Of a stretch of DNA of 17,247 nt, positions 16,018 through 17,247 are shown in pieces; position 1 is the stretch's first letter; the number at the start of each line of letters is the position of its first letter. Source of the DNA: a bacterium (GTDB lineage: Bacteria; Eremiobacterota; Eremiobacteria; Baltobacterales; Baltobacteraceae); NCBI GenBank assembly GCA_021784715.1, contig JAJYHP010000015.1, positions 1 to 17,247 of the forward strand, given 5' to 3'. The translations under genes and the position numbers were made by a program. The notes beneath the pieces were generated by a model, which ran no database searches, was not told the origin of the DNA, and worked only from the letters and a program-made list of their open reading frames with translations.

Positions 16018-16896
16018 GTGCACCTCTTCGAACTCGTCCCCAATCTCTCCGAGGGGCGCAACGACGAAACGATACGCCTGGCCGTCGAAGCGGTCGAAGC
16101 GACGGGCGCGCGCGTTCTCGACCGTAGCTCCGACGCCGCGCACCACCGCAGCGTTCTCACGATCGTGGGAGACGGGAAATGCCTGCCCCGAGCCGCACTC
16201 GCGCTCGCGCGCATCGCGCGCGAGCGCATCGACCTGCGCTCGCACCACGGTCTCCACCCGCGCATCGGCGCACTCGACGTGCTGCCCTTCGTGCCGCTCG
16301 GCGACGCACCGATGGCCGAAGCGGTCGATCTCGCGCGCAGCGCCGCACGCGAAATTTGGCAACACGAGGGAATTCCGAGTTTCCTCTACGGCGAGGCCGC
16401 GCTGATTCCCGAACGGCGATTGCTCGCCAACGCCCGGCGCGACGGCTTCGAGGGGCTCGCGGCTCGCTTCGCGCGGAACGACCGCCCCGATATCGGTGAT
16501 ATTCCCGCTCACGAAAGTGCCGGCGCGATCGCGGTCGGCGCGCGCGAGATTCTCGTCGCTTGGAATATCGAGCTCGAGAGCGAGGATATCGCAGCGGGGA
16601 GATTGATCGCCGCCGAGCTGCGCGAACGCGGCGGCGGCCTTCCCGGCATTCGCGCGCTCGCCTTTCGGCTCGACGACGGACGCGTGCAACTCTCGTTTAA
16701 TATCACGCAGTATCGCGCGACCTCGCCGAAGCAGCTGAGGCGCAGCGCCGAAGCGGCCGCTGCAAAGCGTGGCATAACGTTAGGAAGAAGCGAGCTGATC
16801 GGTCTCATTCCGCGCGACGCACTCGACGATGCGGTCGCAGACTACCTCGCACTCGATGAAGGCGTTTCCACGAATTCCTCAACGCCGCATTCGTAA
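16018..16896 (+). CDS. ftcD: Glutamate formimidoyltransferase
   Basis: This enzyme moves the formimino group of N-formimino-glutamate to tetrahydrofolate during histidine breakdown; related single-domain proteins may also act in folate salvage. The 292 residues cover the transferase domain only, without the cyclodeaminase half of animal FTCD. The start VPNLSEGRN (7-15) and the catalytic-site region HHGLHPRIGALDVLPFVP (76-93) are diagnostic, and YGEAAL and VAWNIEL appear further on. The C-terminal subdomain has QLSFNITQY. GTG 16018 is the start, 5 bases after the radA stop, so the two genes are probably co-transcribed. No hutH/hutU genes are in the window, so histidine degradation is not shown. 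A cyclodeaminase gene elsewhere would support the classical role. Confidence 0.93.
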   Translation: MHLFELVPNLSEGRNDETIRLAVEAVEATGARVLDRSSDAAHHRSVLTIVGDGKCLPRAALALARIARERIDLRSHHGLHPRIGALDVLPFVPLGDAPMAEAVDLARSAAREIWQHEGIPSFLYGEAALIPERRLLANARRDGFEGLAARFARNDRPDIGDIPAHESAGAIAVGAREILVAWNIELESEDIAAGRLIAAELRERGGGLPGIRALAFRLDDGRVQLSFNITQYRATSPKQLRRSAEAAAAKRGITLGRSELIGLIPRDALDDAVADYLALDEGVSTNSSTPHS

Positions 16897-16930
16897 ACGG
16901 GCCTCGTTTCCTCCGGCCGAAGCGCAACCG

Positions 16931-17194
16931 TTACGCGGCCGCGATGCTCGCGACGCGCGCGCGCACTTCCTCGGGCGTAAGCCCGGAGACGACGATGGTT
17001 TTCAGCCGTCCTCGGTGCCCGCGCGCGATCGCTAATCGCGACGGCGCGACGCCCAATGCCTCCGCAAGCGCATTCAACGCCCCTTCGTTCGCCGCGCCCT
17101 CGATCGCTCGCGCGGCAACAGCAACGACCAGCCGCTCGCCATCGCGCGAAACGCCCGGCCGCTTCGATCCCGGCTTGACCTTGATCTCCAGCAT
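16931..17194 (-). CDS. DUF167/YggU family protein
   Basis: The small protein (87 residues from ATG 17194) matches the YggU/DUF167 family. It has the opening strand LEIKVKPGSKRPGV, the central VAAR-x-IEGAANEGALNALAEALGV segment and the LKTIVVSGLTPEEVRARV end. The function of the family is not established. The start at 17194 has a GAGG site seven bases upstream. Other in-frame starts are ATG 17224 and ATG 17218; the latter forms an ATGA overlap with a TGA at 17215-17217 that could end an upstream gene beyond the window. The gene converges on the formimidoyltransferase gene across a 34-base gap (16897-16930) in which no convincing terminator hairpin was found. Confidence 0.85.
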   Translation of the reverse strand: MLEIKVKPGSKRPGVSRDGERLVVAVAARAIEGAANEGALNALAEALGVAPSRLAIARGHRGRLKTIVVSGLTPEEVRARVASIAAA

Positions 17195-17247
17195 CGTGTC
17201 GCCTCGCGATTGCGTCATTGCCATTTCCCGCTTCGCTCCGGACGGAC

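Noticed and set aside
16897..16930. Possible bidirectional terminator between the converging formimidoyltransferase and DUF167 genes
   Set aside because: Only a 4-base GGCC/GGCC pairing without a T-run was found, which is too weak to call.
17195..17247. Tail of another minus-strand gene ending at TGA 17215-17217
   Set aside because: The ATGA overlap with ATG 17218 is suggestive, but only ten codons are visible and no family can be recognised.
1..17247. Cyanobacterial origin because of GCGATCGC octamers
   Set aside because: The excess is mostly in the CGATCG core, and the gene order and carotenoid gene types do not look cyanobacterial.

Overview
This is a GC-rich bacterial chromosomal window (roughly 60-65% G+C by eye) with very tight gene packing, frequent GTG starts and many 4-base stop/start overlaps. 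Almost every base is coding. No tRNA, rRNA, insertion sequence, phage gene or CRISPR array was seen. The taxon cannot be fixed from the sequence. The gene mix, together with a strong excess of the hexamer CGATCG, suggests a poorly characterised GC-rich phylum; an Eremiobacterota (WPS-2)-like lineage is a guess only.

Layout. Positions 1-11829 are one uninterrupted run of minus-strand genes. In transcription order these are a carotenoid desaturase/oxygenase-like flavoprotein, a PlsC-type acyltransferase, a GT2 glycosyltransferase, cytidylate kinase (cmk), plsC, an isoprenyl diphosphate synthase, a very large tandem GT-C/PMT glycosyltransferase, yebC, rpe, thiL and a pyridoxal-kinase-like gene cut by the left edge. 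Positions 11854-12300 hold a single plus-strand membrane protein gene (DUF2269 type), wedged between carotenoid genes. Positions 12273-14622 return to the minus strand with a phytoene/dehydrosqualene synthase and a second CrtI/CrtN-type desaturase. An 82-base divergent intergenic region follows. radA and a glutamate formimidoyltransferase gene then run on the plus strand, converging on a minus-strand DUF167 gene at the right edge.

How the genes work together. The isoprenyl diphosphate synthase, the head-to-head synthase, the two CrtN/CrtI-family flavoproteins, the glycosyltransferase and the acyltransferase form a complete route on paper. It would run from C15 or C20 diphosphates to a glycosylated and acylated acyclic carotenoid. 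This matches the logic of the staphyloxanthin crtOPQMN cluster of Staphylococcus and related C30 pathways. No cyclase gene is present. Whether the carotenoid is C30 or C40 cannot be settled from sequence alone. The tailoring genes are stop/start-coupled to cmk and plsC, which serve nucleotide and phospholipid synthesis, so envelope lipid and pigment supply may be co-expressed.

Most interesting points: (1) the desaturase/synthase junction, where the best ribosome binding site and ATGA overlap lead into a 9-codon mini-ORF out of frame with the synthase, implying either a leader peptide or a one-base frameshift; (2) the carotenoid glycolipid-type cluster itself; (3) the DUF2269 gene embedded antisense in it; (4) the 1086-residue fusion of two GT-C glycosyltransferase modules with a soluble DG-rich insert; (5) a roughly tenfold excess of CGATCG, with 12 perfect GCGATCGC octamers.
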